From: Bimastos eiseni | Lineage: Eukaryota > Annelida > Clitellata > Crassiclitellata > Lumbricidae | Length of the DNA stretch: 64,000 nt | Direction of reading: 5' to 3' | NCBI GenBank assembly: GCA_959347315.1 | Contig: OY365806.1 | Span: 26,418,015-26,482,014 of the forward strand | In this document: one piece after another, positions 1 to 11,138 of the stretch | Layout of the letters: every line of letters starts with the position of its first letter | Position numbering within the stretch: the first letter of the stretch is position 1 | Notes under the pieces: generated by a model | Databases searched by the model: none | Told to the model about the DNA's origin: nothing | The model's input: the letters and a program-made list of their open reading frames with translations, nothing else | Program-made: the position numbers and the translations under genes

Positions 1-669
1 ACTGAGATTGAGAATCTAATCTATAGAGCATGGTATTGAAAATAAGTAACGGAATCAAACCGATCATAATCAGTCCCTATACAAATAGCAAGGTTTTCAG
101 AATAGGCCTATGCCTGAGGTGTTTCGGTGCTACCAAAGGTGATTATCCAAGACTGCTACGTGAATACGTGTACATTGTAGCAGTGGGTCTCAAGTGTCCT
201 CAGTCGTTAACTGTTGCGCTTTGCTTCTCATACAAGCAGAGGGTGCGATTCAGACTCGCGGCACGCGCCCATTGTACCTACTTATGTAATATACCGTCCT
301 CCTTCAATATTTTTATTTTTACATTTTCGCGCTCTTGCACTTGAATCTGTTCAAAAACATCGTCGAATTTTAGATATTATGTTGTGTTGTGTTCAAAATT
401 GTCATGCCCTAATTCGACAGACAACTGTTGTTTGTCAGTCAATGCAGCAATTTTGAAATGTTATTTGAGATATCATGAGACACAAATTCACACAATAATA
501 ACAAATCAGAGTGCATTATTTTGTTACATCGGTTGCCTGTTGATGGTAATCTTGTTGTCAAATACTGATGCTTTAACTTGATGATGAGGCTGATGATGAC
601 GACGACGACAATGCAGACTACGATGATGATGACCGTCAATTAAGGCTAATCTGTTCGACGTACATGTAG
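1..669. other. No gene seen; intron or flank of the lectin gene
   Basis: No exon with supporting splice sites or a domain match was found. A short imperfect GAT/GAC trinucleotide tract lies at about 580-635. The first recognised exon, at 670, starts in the middle of a discoidin domain with a phase-0 acceptor, so the exon encoding the first half of that domain should lie upstream, probably outside the window. This stretch is therefore probably intronic. Confidence 0.5.
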
Positions 670-808
670 GTGTTTGAAGGAAACACGGATTCGTACGCAG
701 TGAAGCACATCTACCTCGACGATGCAGTTATCGCACGTTTTGTTAAGTTCCACACTCTGCAATGGCATCGGCATCCAAGCATGCGAGTAGAAATAATCGG
801 ATGCCAAG
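670..808 (+). CDS. Exon: C-terminal half of F5/8C domain 1
   Basis: The acceptor is ACATGTAG before GTGTTTGAAGG. The exon encodes VFEGNTDS, a YLDD loop, then ARFVKFHTLQWHRHPSMRVE and IIGC. This is the classic F5/8C C-terminal pattern of FxGNxD, the F(V/I)RFxPxxWH strand, SMRxE and the closing GC. It reads from phase 0 to phase 1. No GT donor gives phase 1 close to the closing GC; CAAG followed by GCAAGG fits the GC-AG donor consensus. Confidence 0.82.
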
Positions 809-3800
809 GCAAGGATTCGTACAGTGTAACTTTCTATCTGAGCGATGCAAAAAAGGAATAGCAAGATAAATAACAATGTTGCTGACGTTGGTTAAGATTT
901 GGGTTAGAAATTATTTGCAGAAATATTGACCAATGAACATCCATCCTTTAACCGCAATTTCCTCAAGTATATTTGAAAATTTTGTAGGCGCATATTATTC
1001 TTATTCTGTTTTCTTCAATTTGCGACAGAGTTTGTTGAAAAAATTAATAATATATAATTATAAAGCGTAATTAGAAAAACATTGCAACCCATGCGCCAAA
1101 AATCGTAGGGAGCGACAACTGCCAGCAATCAACAGCACGACGACTTTGAGGGTGATGACGACGACGACGGTGATAATGATGAGATTGGTATTATGATGAA
1201 CGTTGTAGTCTGTCGAATTCCAATTGCTCTTCCTCCATACGGGAAAGCAACCGCGTCGAGTGAGAAGTCACCGGAGGGAGCCAGTTCATGCCAGGCCAAC
1301 GATGCTTTCATTATCACGAACAAGGCATGGTGCGCCAAGCTCGACAACAGTAAGCACTGATGTTCCTTCAAAGCCCACGGGCCTTGGAGCCAGCGCACGC
1401 AAGAGTTTAATGTGCGCAAATAACGAATCACGGTTTCTTTCTATGGAACTACATAAATCAGTCCACCTTACTCCAGAAACTCTGGTTCCTAGACTGATAC
1501 GTCTTTATATTTACCTTTAGACAAGGGACTTTTCTTTAGTTGTCAGATCTTATCACCATAGACTTTTATATGGTCTTTATTTAACAGTCATCGCATTCAG
1601 CTCGGACCTGCGCACAAAAGTGTCAATCATGTATAAAATGTTGCGCAAAAAATTTCTTGAGCACACTATCTTCAAAAAATTAGAGGGAACACTACAGAAG
1701 TTTTGACCCTTCTCCGGTAGACCATCTGCGCGCTATTTCAGCCAAATGTTCCTTTGGCGGAGGTCAACCATTGCTTACCATTGACTGTATTTCCATGGGC
1801 ACTGGATGAGACCCAGTTGGGTTTTATAATCTATATATGTCCACAGTCCAGCATGAGAACAGAGAGTCCATTTGAGCTCCATGTGGGAATGCTGACTGAA
1901 TGGATTGTCTCCCATGTTAACATTCTATTGTTAATAATAGTCGTGTATTTATACATTTCTATATTATTTTACAGAGTTGTTTTGTATAAACTTTTCCCTC
2001 GGTAAAATGATCACAATGAAGTTAGAAGCTAATACCTTCATTTGAGTTATTTAATTGTAGTCAGTAATATTTAATTTCTGTACGTATGATTTCCTCTAAT
2101 GGGCTATATAAATGCATCCATATAAACATTGGTGTATGAATGTAACTCTGCGTGTGTTACGAAGGCGATCAATGGCTGCAGTTTGACATTGGTCCTCCAA
2201 CTCTCGTCACTGGATTGGTGACGAAGGGAAGAGGCGAAGACAACAAGAAGCATTGGGTCACTCGATTTCGAATCTCATTCAGCAACGACAGTCGCATTTG
2301 GCATTTCTACCGCGAAAACTCCGCCAAGATCAAGGTCAATCGTCGTCACTACGGAGGAATGAGTGCATGCTGAATGAATACGTCTATGTTAATAAATGTG
2401 TGAATGAACGAGCAAGGAAATGAACGAGCAAATGAACGGACGAATGAATATATGCGAACGAATGACTGCACGGATGAATGAACGAACGAATTAGTGAACG
2501 AGTGCACGCATAAAATTAACGACTAAATGGACTAACGAATAAAATAGATATCTGACTACATCTTAAGTGTCTTCTATAGACCTATATCAGACATTAACTG
2601 GAATCTACCACGTATACAAATCGCACTGTGGAACGTATTATTGTATACGCGGTGTACACACTTCAGCCAAGTATTTGTAGTAAGAGGGTGTCTTCTATAT
2701 TATCTATGTAGGAGTTTCAAGGGAACGTCGACAAGGACTTGGATCGACATCATTACTTGAACGAACCATTTGTCGCCAGATTCATTCGCTTTCATCCTAC
2801 TGATTGGCATCGACACATTAGCATGAGAGCTGGACTTCTCGGCTGTCCATACGTAGGCAAGTCATCCGTTACTATGATACAAGCACAATGCTCAACGGTA
2901 GCCTATACACTACAAGTCCCATTCTACTGCGCTGCACAGCATTAATATTTATACTGTGCAGTGGGGTCTGTACCATGCACCCTACCTTAAGCATCAAATA
3001 GTTCACAGTATACTGTAGACCACACTGCGGTGCATTATACACTTGGCACCACAGGCTGTTAGCTTAGATCTCCTATACTGCGTTAAATAGCACTAAACTA
3101 CTCCATTCTATTCAGTCTTATTCTTTTATACTCTCTTTTAGTCTAATCGAATATAGTATAAGCTCTTCCATATGTATATTATATATATTTTATTTTATTT
3201 TATTTATGCAATGTATAGCTGAGTTTCTCTTCATTGAACAATTTAACAGTTTCTCACAGTAACAAAACATCAGCGCAAATAGGCCTATCGTTGAAGTTTG
3301 CTTAGTGAAACTGTCTGTTTGCCTTACAGGCGAATGTTCACTGGGATTCATGCGAGTAAATGATTACACCCCTTGTGGTAAGTCGAAGAATAGCCTACGC
3401 ATTGTAGGGTGCCTCGTCTCATCGTTTCCATTGTCGAATAATGTAAAAAGAAGGTTAGGCCTAACACAATTTATTTTGAACCCAATTCTTTTCAACGTCT
3501 TTGTTCTCGCTTTGAAAGAGGGATGTTTCTCGTCAACTTGATCGCTTCACTTCGTCGCATCGAACCATAACTGAAAGGCCTTCTATTCTTTCTGTCTTTC
3601 GCCTGTAGACTCAAACGTCAATTTCCAAACCATGTTTTGGAACCAGTTTACGATCCTTCAATCACATACGATTTCAATGTCTTTCTAATGAACGTTACAT
3701 ATAGCTCATTAGCTATAGTTTACAATAACACCTGCTTCTATTTAAGAATTCGAATTAATGCTACAAATTTCTTAGGTGACCCTACCTAGCGGAATTATCG

Positions 3801-5200
3801 ATTGTCCTTTCTGGGTCTCCTGTTGTTGCTGATTGATGAAAAAAATAATTTTCATTCTCCTTGGTTTTAATGGCTGCAATAAAATGAATTGAATTGAATT
3901 CAGGAGACCTATAACATAAGGCAACAGTTGCAATGAAGGTAGGCCTATATACACCACGAACTGCATATAATTTCCTCTGCCATAAGTTCACGCACCATCT
4001 CATTTTGTCTGATGACGACATCACATGTTTCAACCGTCATCGTTACAGTGGAGAACCTCGCCTATCGCAAGGAGTCGTTTATCAACAGCCGTAAGACCCA
4101 GTACAAGAGACACGTTCAGAGTCAGTGGGTCCACGCGCAGGCGGCCAGGGCGGTCGATGGCGGAACAGACCCAACGATCCACAGCTGTACCATCCTCGAC
4201 AATTTCTATGTTGAGACACCAGTCTGGATGGTAGACCTCGGTCGGAAAACGACGATTTCCGGTGTCGTCATAATGACGTGGACAGATAAGAAAAGCGGTG
4301 AGAAATTTTTTGAAGTATTCCATACATGATCAAATAAACGTCTGCTCATGAAGCACCTAGTGACCCTATACAAATCTTGAGATATTCTATGGGGCTGACT
4401 GTTTTTCGGCCAAGAACTGCACGTGGCCAATCCATTTATGAGACGCACTTTTGATTACTATTTAGGACTCTGAAATGTTCCCTCTTGTTCACCAGCTGAG
4501 CAAAATCTTCTCTCTAAGCTTCCTCCTTTTCTTATTTCCCTCATTCTCATCTCACCCTTAACTTCCATCAATCAATCAACCATAGTCATCACGGCTGCAA
4601 TCACTTTCCAATCAGTGAATCTCTGCCTGTCTTTTGTATATCCCTATTTTTGCCTTCTTGTTCGAGCTTTGTCTACTCTAAACGTCTCCCTTTCTGTGAA
4701 AATTTGCTACAGACATGACCAATTAGCCATTATTAGATGCAGTGCAGTCCTGCATATAAAAATGTAGTTAAAAATTAACACAATTAACACAAGCTAGGAA
4801 TCAATACAAAGGCCCTACATATGAATTCATGCTAGCTGATGAACGCATACATATGTTTACGTATGCATGCATTCATACTCATGTTATTATGACCATTGCA
4901 GAGGGACGCAGTTCAGCTGGGGACTACATGCATAATCTGGAGCGACTTACAATCTACGTGAGTGCCCGCGGTGGCAGCCCATCCGGGGCGGGAAAGACGG
5001 AGGCCGAGGCATTCGACGCACCCCAGAATAGCTGTGGGTCTCTGTCGCGTCTCAACGACGCCCTCTTCCGTCCGAGGCTTCATGTGCCCTGCCATCGACC
5101 GATGAATGGGCGCTTCGTCTACGTGGAAGCGGCTGGAGTGACCAATCGACAGGGCCGTCTCTTTGGGGCCGTCCTCTGCGAAGTACTCGTATACGAGTAG
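670..5200 (+). CDS. F5/8C (discoidin) plus fucolectin (FTP) domain protein, 3' part of gene
   Basis: Seven exons can be joined: 670-808, 1209-1349, 2165-2334, 2712-2856, 3330-3377, 4049-4297 and 4902-5200. They total 1191 nt, or 396 residues plus stop. Phases at the six junctions are 1, 1, 0, 1, 1, 1 and every acceptor matches the preceding donor. Domain order is the C-terminal half of an F5/8 type C domain, a complete F5/8C domain, a 16-residue linker with two Cys, then an FTP/fucolectin-type domain ending at the stop. Both families are beta-sandwich folds that usually bind carbohydrates or membrane lipids in secreted or surface proteins. A secreted lectin or adhesion/immune recognition protein is inferred; no signal peptide is visible because the 5' end is missing. 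Two donors (after 808 and 2856) appear to be GC rather than GT. The terminal exon is clearly more GC-rich than its surroundings. Confidence 0.82.
1209..1349 (+). CDS. Exon: N-terminal part of F5/8C domain 2
   Basis: The exon runs from an acceptor after GTTGTAG to a donor at A|GTAAGC, phase 1 to phase 1. It encodes a segment with GKATASSE, then NDAFI and AWCAKLDN, typical of the first strands of a discoidin domain (xITASSx and the conserved W before the DQWLQ strand). It was identified by translation and splice phase; it is short and has no start codon of its own. Joining to the next exon gives SDQWLQFDIG, as expected for the family. Confidence 0.72.
2165..2334 (+). CDS. Exon: middle of F5/8C domain 2
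   Basis: This encodes DQWLQFDIGPPTLVTGLVTK, then GRGED, HWVTRFRISFSND and IWHFYRENSAKIK. These match the F5/8C strands (WLQxDLG, VTGVxTQGR, WVTxFxISYS). It reads from phase 1 to phase 0. The donor is AAG|GTCAAT, which is weak but in the right place. An in-frame stop just upstream (about 2142) forces the acceptor to be the AG at 2163-2164, since no other AG lies between. Confidence 0.82.
2374..2540. repeat. Degenerate GAAT/GAAC tetranucleotide repeat
   Basis: Imperfect runs of GAATGAAC and GAACGA follow directly after the 2165-2334 exon, within the presumed intron. It is a decayed microsatellite. Confidence 0.7.
2712..2856 (+). CDS. Exon: C-terminal half of F5/8C domain 2
   Basis: The acceptor is CTATGTAG before GAGTTTCAAGG. 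It encodes EFQGNVDKD, then VARFIRFHPTDWHRHISMRA and LLGCP, closely parallel to the exon at 670-808, so the two are duplicated exons of successive domains. The exon reads from phase 0 to phase 1 if the donor is GTAG|GCAAGT, a near-perfect GC-AG donor. The nearest GT (TAC|GTAGGC) would give phase 0 and break the frame with the next exon. Confidence 0.82.
3330..3377 (+). CDS. 48-nt linker micro-exon
   Basis: A pyrimidine-rich acceptor (TTTGCCTTACAG) and a strong donor (TGTG|GTAAGT) bound a 48-nt exon that is phase 1 at both ends. It encodes CSLGFMRVNDYTPC, joining the discoidin domain to the fucolectin domain. The two Cys may form a small loop. Support comes from splice signals and phase rather than homology. 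Confidence 0.62.
4049..4297 (+). CDS. Exon: first part of FTP/fucolectin domain
   Basis: The acceptor is CGTTACAG before TGGAGAAC and the donor is AGCG|GTGAGA; the exon is 249 nt, phase 1 to phase 1. It encodes ENLAYRKESF, then AARAVDGGTDP, SCTI and PVWMVDLGRKTTISGVVI. This is the fucolectin/tachylectin-4/pentraxin-1 signature: NLAxxK, AxxAVDGxxD, and WWxVDLGxxxxIxxVxI with W changed to VW. The domain's C-terminal half follows in the next exon. Confidence 0.82.
4902..5200 (+). CDS. Terminal exon: C-terminal part of FTP/fucolectin domain
   Basis: The acceptor is CCATTGCAG and the stop codon TAG is at 5198-5200; reading starts in phase 1. It encodes LERLTIYVS, then NSCG, HVPCHR, GRFVYVEAAG and LCEVLVYE, matching the second half of FTP domains (R+xxxxxVG, xxC, xxxFxCxxxxxGRYVxI, LxLCEVxVY). 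Two Cys pairs are likely. The insert between the IYV strand and NSCG is longer than I expect for the family. The exon is GC-rich, in contrast with the surrounding AT-rich DNA. Confidence 0.82.
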
Positions 5201-6647
5201 AAGGACTCACGTAACCGGTCCACTAATTACCCAACCAAGATCACCAAACCCACATGGCCAAACGCACCCGTGAAGAAGAATGGTCCCACACACTAGAACA
5301 CGTGCCTTGACTCGCCCTACTCACATAGGCCCACTGAGCCAGACACTCAGTCACTTAACTAAACTTACACAAGCATACAACCAACAACTCAGAACACTAA
5401 CGTAAATCTAATTGTGGACATAAACCAGCGGAAAAGGACGACCAGTCTCAAAACATAATATGAAAAGTGATACATAATAGTGTTGGCGTTGTTGTAAAGC
5501 ACAAATTGTATCGCTCGGTGGCTAATTGTATATGGATCTAACATATTCCGAATCAGAGTAGGCCCTATATAACCAGAAGAATCAATCGATGCCAAACCAT
5601 GGAGTTTCTATGGAAGATAAACATTCCAAGGAAAAGAGCCTCGCAAAAAGGAATTCTCATGCAACAACCCATCCGCCCTCGTTTGCCTTATCCGATGAAA
5701 GTTTTTAATATTATTGTAAAAATCAATTCGAAAGTAGCGTAATGCACAGTTGTAGCCGCATTTCTCAGTTCTGCCAACATAAATAGGCCTATCGATGATT
5801 CTGTCAGAATTTGAAGTTTTCTCCTGCGGACAGAAGTGAACACATAGTAGGCATATACCAATGACTGCAACCGTCGCCATTTTGCATACCAAACCGTTCG
5901 CTATTTTTAGAACTATATTTTTAGAACCGTTAAAAATACGTGGTTTGGTCGGGTTCTAACAGTCCATGTTTTGAATAGTTGTACGTTACACAACACTCTC
6001 AGCTGGGTTAGACCTATTCACTGTTTGTCTATATACATGTAATGTAGGCCAACTGCTTTCCGAGTTTCATTATACACGACATTGGTTTTTGTGCGCCAGT
6101 GCTGATGCTTTTCGCATTAACTTAAACACGGGCGCTATAAAAGTAGCTTATTATCATTAATCATGTGAAAGTGACATGCGGTAATTTTATGTGAATTAAT
6201 GCAACTTGCAATGAAAGACTGTTCAGTAGTTTTATTGTTGCTTGAGCTTATAAGCCTAAAGTTTTGTGAATGCTTCGTTAACTTATGTTACACTAGAGGG
6301 TGGTGCATTAGTGATTACCTCGTCTTGCCGTCTAATTAATTGTGAACAATGAAGTTTCTTGTTAACAAAACTCTACTGACCTTCTTGAACTAATGACAGT
6401 TTGTGAAATATGTGTTCTGCAATTTATTCCGTTTCAAAAACGGGTTGATAAAATTTGGATCATTCACTGGGACAGTTTTAAACGAAATGCACTATCAATA
6501 GGTTCTTTTCGTAATCCTAAACACTAATTTTCAAAGTTCTAGGCCTAGTTATATAATGGAAAGTATCAATTTACATTGTCTGTATATCAAATATAGCCGA
6601 GACCATTAAAATACTTCGCATTTATTTGTTCCAGCAGCAGGCATTTG
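5201..6647. other. No gene seen downstream of the lectin gene
   Basis: No coding pattern or recognisable mobile element was found. The 3' UTR of the lectin gene should start here, but I found no clear AATAAA within about 100 bp of the stop. Several short ORFs on the minus strand have no recognisable motif. Confidence 0.4.
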
Positions 6648-8214
6648 CAGTAGCGTGTCCCTTACTATGGGAAGGCCCCCAGTACGATTCTTGATGGGAT
6701 TTTACCTGCACTACTTCGTGGCTTAAAGACCTTCCTTTTCACGGGATATCATGCTGAGAGCGATTTAGTCTTGCTGTGATAGGCGCTTTGCAAATGTCCA
6801 TATAAGATGTACCAGTTTTGGAGAGATAGCAGTTGCAGTCTGCAACTAATTATCCAATTATGTATATCACACCGCTGCACAGCGTTCGATTAATACAATT
6901 TAATATTAGCTATTTTATGTTCCTGATTGACACAATTATAAGAATCATATGAATGATAAGCTAGCGGTGAATTTGATAGTTCTTACTTTAAGTTTAAGTA
7001 AAAGCCGCATGCGCCGTGTCTGATCACTACTGTGTTTGAATTTGTCAACAATACTGTCGAAACTTTTTCAATCTGCAGCAAATCTCGCTCGATGGAAATT
7101 AAGGATAGAGACGCGAGGCGCTCGTGCCCCGTGGTGCTGCGCAAATAACTTTTTAAGCGCTTCACAGCACGAAAATGATCGCTCAAAGGACGCTGTGATG
7201 CAGGAAGCGTTATACTTATTTGTAGTAAGCTCATCAGCATTTTGAATGCGCCGTATTTTTGTATCTCCTCATACACGCCATTAATCGAAAGCAACTTCTT
7301 CTCTGCAGATGAGTTGAGAAGAGTTAATCCAAAGTGCAATTCTTTTCAGTTGGCATAATAACTATATACTCGAGTGTCACATATATAATGCCATGCACAT
7401 TATATTAGACATTGCCCTATATGTGGTCAATTTGTGTGGGGCGAGAAACAGGTTTTAGTGGGCGTAAATGAAAGAGCCCTCTGTTCGACCGACACTGCAG
7501 GGTCCATGCCTCCATGGCTGCAAAATAATTGACAAAATAGCCTACGCACAAGTGCACAAGGTCAAGCCTCACCACGGCAACTTTATTTGCCGTCGATCAT
7601 GAAGGTAACGTGCCGGAGAACCGGATATATGGATACACTGAGTGAATGAGATGAAGAAGGGTGCAGGAGAGGAAATGGGAGCCGCACAGAGGGAGGACGA
7701 GACAGCGAAAGGCAGGGAAGACTGGTTGCGCTACAAGCTCCTAGATAAAAATAAAAATAAAAGATATTTCAACCCTCCTAGCCGATATTGTCAGAAGAGA
7801 CTTCGTCACCTATGATTTCAGATCTTGGCCTCGGCTCGAAGGTAATTAATGCCACTGCAGTGCATTATGTGATTAACGATACCTGGGCTACACTCATCGC
7901 ATATATATATATATAATTATGTATATATGCCCCTACGATAAGTTTGCCATATGGCGATATATGCAATGAAGTGTGGGCACCCGTACCCAACGCAAATGCA
8001 TCTCAACGGATTTCGACAAATCCCAAAATAAGCTTTGATCAAACATGGGACAGCCTGTGTCAATTCACACAGGCTGCGTATGAATCAATGAAAAACTCAA
8101 AATATAGTTTTAAAATTTCTCGATATTTTGGGCTAGGGGTAGTAGCCGAAACCGGGCAGAACAAACTGCAGCCCAGGCACTGCCAGTAATTGCCCTGGCA
8201 TGGTTACGCCACTG
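6648..8214 (-). mobile_element. Decayed hAT-type DNA transposon
   Basis: The left end reads CAGTAGCGTGTCCCTTACTA; the right end, reverse-complemented, reads CAGTGGCGTAACCATGCC. These resemble the common hAT TIR beginning CAGTGGCGTA. A hAT transposase C-terminal remnant on the minus strand lies between them. No convincing 8-bp target duplication remains, so the left boundary is less certain than the right one. Confidence 0.55.
6983..7339 (-). pseudogene. hAT transposase C-terminal remnant (ZMYM1-like)
   Basis: The reading frame contains LLQISITLPASQRPLSDHFR followed by AVKRLKSYLRSTTGHERL and SIERDL. It aligns with the hAT C-terminal dimerisation region, whose usual pattern is a LP.S.A..ERSFS core, then LRRIKTYLRSTM..ERL. 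The CERSFS core is altered to PLSDHF, and most of the transposase (BED finger and catalytic domain) is missing, so it is not an active enzyme. Confidence 0.75.
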
Positions 8215-9039
8215 AACTACATATAAAATCATTTAATGAGTTAGGGGTCATTGCATAATTACGTAACCGTCGAGGGTGAGTTCGTGGGGTGCTACAAAAG
8301 TTACGAAACGTTACGGGGGCGGGTTAGCTGAACGTTACGCAACGCTTTTTATTTTTAAACTAATTAGTAATTAAATAAAAATACTCAATCAAAACTACAA
8401 ACTAAAGATTAAGTTTTTCTTTGAGTCGTGAAGGCTCACGTACGGAACGCTTTGGCGATATGACATTTCTACAAAAGATTCCTCTCCCAATTTCTCAGCT
8501 CACGTGAATATTTTCAGAAAGGCGGGTTTAATCTAAGTCATACGAAAGCGGGGCGAAATTCATTATGCAAATCAAGTCCGTTTGTTATGCATCAATGTTA
8601 CGATTGCCGATGGCTTCAAGGTAAAGCAAATCAATCAAGCTAAATCAGATCAAAGCGAATGACACGATAAATCGTCTACATTTAACTTCCGAAATTTGAA
8701 CAATTTAGACTCAAAATTCAGACAACCGCCATTTCCAATCACATCATCTAAAGGCATAGGCCTATAAGTTAAAGACCTCGTGACGACTAAAATGCAAATA
8801 GGGTACTAGTTAGGAGCACAAACAAAAACGAACGGATCTGCCGCGTGAAATGACGGACCCGCTTCCTAAAGCGGTCTGGTGATGCCTGCGTTAGCTACGA
8901 AAGAAACAATCGGAGCACACTCGGCGAGTTCAAAATTCAGTATAAAGCGAAGCTGGGTTATAAGGCTAGCAGGCCAAGCCTATAAATTTACACTAGACTA
9001 GTCTTTAGCCTAATTAATTAATTAAATATTAATTAATTA

Positions 9040-10130
9040 ATATAGCGACATCTGGACATTTATACGGATGGATCTAAATTTGAAAATATTGGATTGATCT
9101 AAATTTGAAAATATTGGATGGATCTAAATTTGAAAATATTGGATTATTGCAAATGAAAATTCAACTAACTACATCATTCTTACTGATTCACTAAGTGTCG
9201 CTACATCTATAAAAGAAATAGATCTGTTGCAAGACCTAATTTATTTCTTGAGTTTACAGATAATGTGAATAAACTAAAGCATAGCAATATTGTTGTAGCA
9301 TGGATCCCTAGCCATATCGGTCTATATGGAAATGAAATGGCAGACGTTCTTGCAGAAAGGACTAGAAGTATTTTAGATCAATTCAACAAATTACTTAGAA
9401 TTACAAGAAATTAGATCTCTGATAAAGAACTATGTAATTAATATAAAAATTATGGACTCTAAGGAAACGTGACTTTCAAACTACTAAACTTAAATTAGGA
9501 CACATTCTAAACAATAAATGGTTGAAAACTATGGGAAAAAGCTCAACATATTTATGCTCTAAATGTCAGATGACTGAAACAATAGAGTATTTATTATTTA
9601 CTAGTAAAAAATGACATTTCACACTAATTAAAAAATGAGCAGAAAAAAGTTGATCACACTGTAACAAATATATTATCAATTAGAGATATCTATACTGAAG
9701 GATATAACATACTCATGATAATAAATAATGGAAAGATTATTTAAAGATCATAGGTTAATAATATTTAAAACTACATTCTTTGAGTACAGTGTCCAAATTC
9801 AGAACTTAACTGAAGGAAATAAATATGGTTAGTGCAGTTGGATAAAGAATATGGGAAAAGCCATATCACTAACTATTTTGGACACCAGTATTTGATTACA
9901 ACACATAAGTGAGTTTGTTTTGGTTTGCTTTGTAATAATAATAAATGTATGGATTAATTATCAATACTTTGATTATGTTGTTATACATTATTGAATATTG
10001 TATTATAAATGATGGCCTATGAATATATGGGCTTGTAAATATGATATAGATAGTCTGACATTAAGGTTATGAAATTGCTTTGTAAACACTGTACATAAGA
10101 TAGAGATAAACCTTAATGGTAAAAAAATAT
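9040..10130 (+). pseudogene. Non-LTR retrotransposon 3' fragment (RNase H and CCHC-like tail)
   Basis: At about 9050-9130 the DNA reads as the RNase H opening strand (IYTDGSKFENIG), but its 3' half is triplicated. At 9170-9220 comes ILTDSLSVATSIK (the conserved TDSxS). At 9291-9375 comes VVAWIPSHIGLYGNEMADVL, the RNase H strand with the WxPxHxGxxGNExAD motif. At 9480-9610 come LGHILNNKW and CSKCQMTETIEYLLF, a degenerate zinc-knuckle tail as in I/Jockey-type elements. Stops and frameshifts are frequent. The A-rich stretch near 10125 may be the 3' end. Confidence 0.75.
9071..9144 (+). repeat. Three near-identical tandem units within the RNase H remnant
   Basis: The motif GATCTAAATTTGAAAATATT is repeated three times in a row with short TGGAT spacers. 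It appears to be a local slippage duplication of the retrotransposon sequence encoding the DGSKFENI stretch. Confidence 0.85.
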
Positions 10131-10344
10131 GAAATAAGAAAAGAACCGATACGGTCAAAAAAAGAACCTACAAAAAGAAAACATATGGCCAACTAACTAA
10201 CTAACCAACTAACTATGCATACATATATGTACATGTATATAAATGTAAATTAAATAATGATATATATGTTATGAAAAACATAAGATCCATCTGTTAAATA
10301 TTGCCGTATGAACAAGTGTCAGAAACGGAATCAATAACCAGACA

Positions 10345-10405
10345 AACGAAAGAAAGACAAAAGAAAGAGAGACAAAAGAAAGAAAGAAAGAAAGACAAAA
10401 GACAT
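10345..10405 (+). repeat. GAAA/GACAAAA microsatellite
   Basis: Repeated GAAAGAAA and AGACAAAAGA units are visible, with some interruption. Confidence 0.8.
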
Positions 10406-10744
10406 TGAACTAACACGTAAATAACTTTGAAGATGTCAGCAGTCTGTGATGCTTTAGTATGTCGTTAAACTCTGGTATAATAATAGTTTAGCCTCATAGC
10501 CTACACACAGCGGTGAAATCGAAGTTCAGACATAATAGTTAAAAAAATTTATTATCTACCATTGATGGAGGCTAAATTTGGAGACCTAGAACTATATAGC
10601 ACCCTTGTAAGCGACATGGCTGTGTTACGGCGCTTTAGAAATCGATCGTTTACTGATAATAATAGGCCCAGGTAAAACGACACTGAGTTTTGTTCAAAAT
10701 AAATACGGAACGCTCAGAGGGTGGGCGGGTAGGTATGTGTGTCT

Positions 10745-11019
10745 TATAGTCCGAAGGTTCGATAGTCCAAAGATTGCATGGTATTCGATCGACAGGTGAT
10801 ATATTGCAGTTTTAATGGAAGTTAGTTGATGTAAAGAATCATGCTTGGCTGAAGCTGGATTGCACCATTTTCTTCATTCATCCAGCTTCCATTTAGGCAT
10901 GATTCTTTTCATATCAATCCAGTTCCCAGTTTTACACATTCTTTTCATCAATTAATCCAGCTTATATTTAAATTAATGTCGGAGTATAGAATCTTCGGAC
11001 TATCGAACCTTGGGACTAT
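10745..11019. mobile_element. Small fold-back element with GATAGTCC-type ends
   Basis: The left end has two tandem copies of a roughly 15-bp unit (ATAGTCCGAAGGTTCG then ATAGTCCAAAGATTG). The right end has the inverse, ending in TCGAACCTTGGGACTAT. The interior holds opposed copies of the shared minisatellite: AAAGAATCATGCTTGGC on the left and CATCCAGCTTCCATTTAG with ATTAATCCAGC on the right. It sits inside the 8244-11135 element. Confidence 0.75.
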
Positions 11020-11138
11020 TGAGCCTACACCGGGTGGGTGACGGTGAGTGGGTCTATGGAAACGTTACAATGCGTTACAGGGTGGTTGGGTGAAAAGCGG
11101 CCATTTTCAGCGTTACGTAATTATGCAATGACCCCTTA

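Larger units (their letters stand above)
8244..11135. mobile_element. 2.9-kb TIR element with TTA target duplication, nested insertions
   Basis: The ends are inverted copies of GGGGTCATTGCATAATTACG (8244 onward and 11135 backward, with at least 24 bp matching). They are flanked on both sides by TTA at 8241-8243 and 11136-11138. A 3-bp TTA duplication is typical of PIF/Harbinger-type elements, though the transposase is absent and superfamily assignment is inferred. The subterminal regions are GT/G-rich with several ACGTTACG-like motifs. A non-LTR fragment (about 9040-10130) and a small fold-back element (10745-11019) lie inside. Confidence 0.8.
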
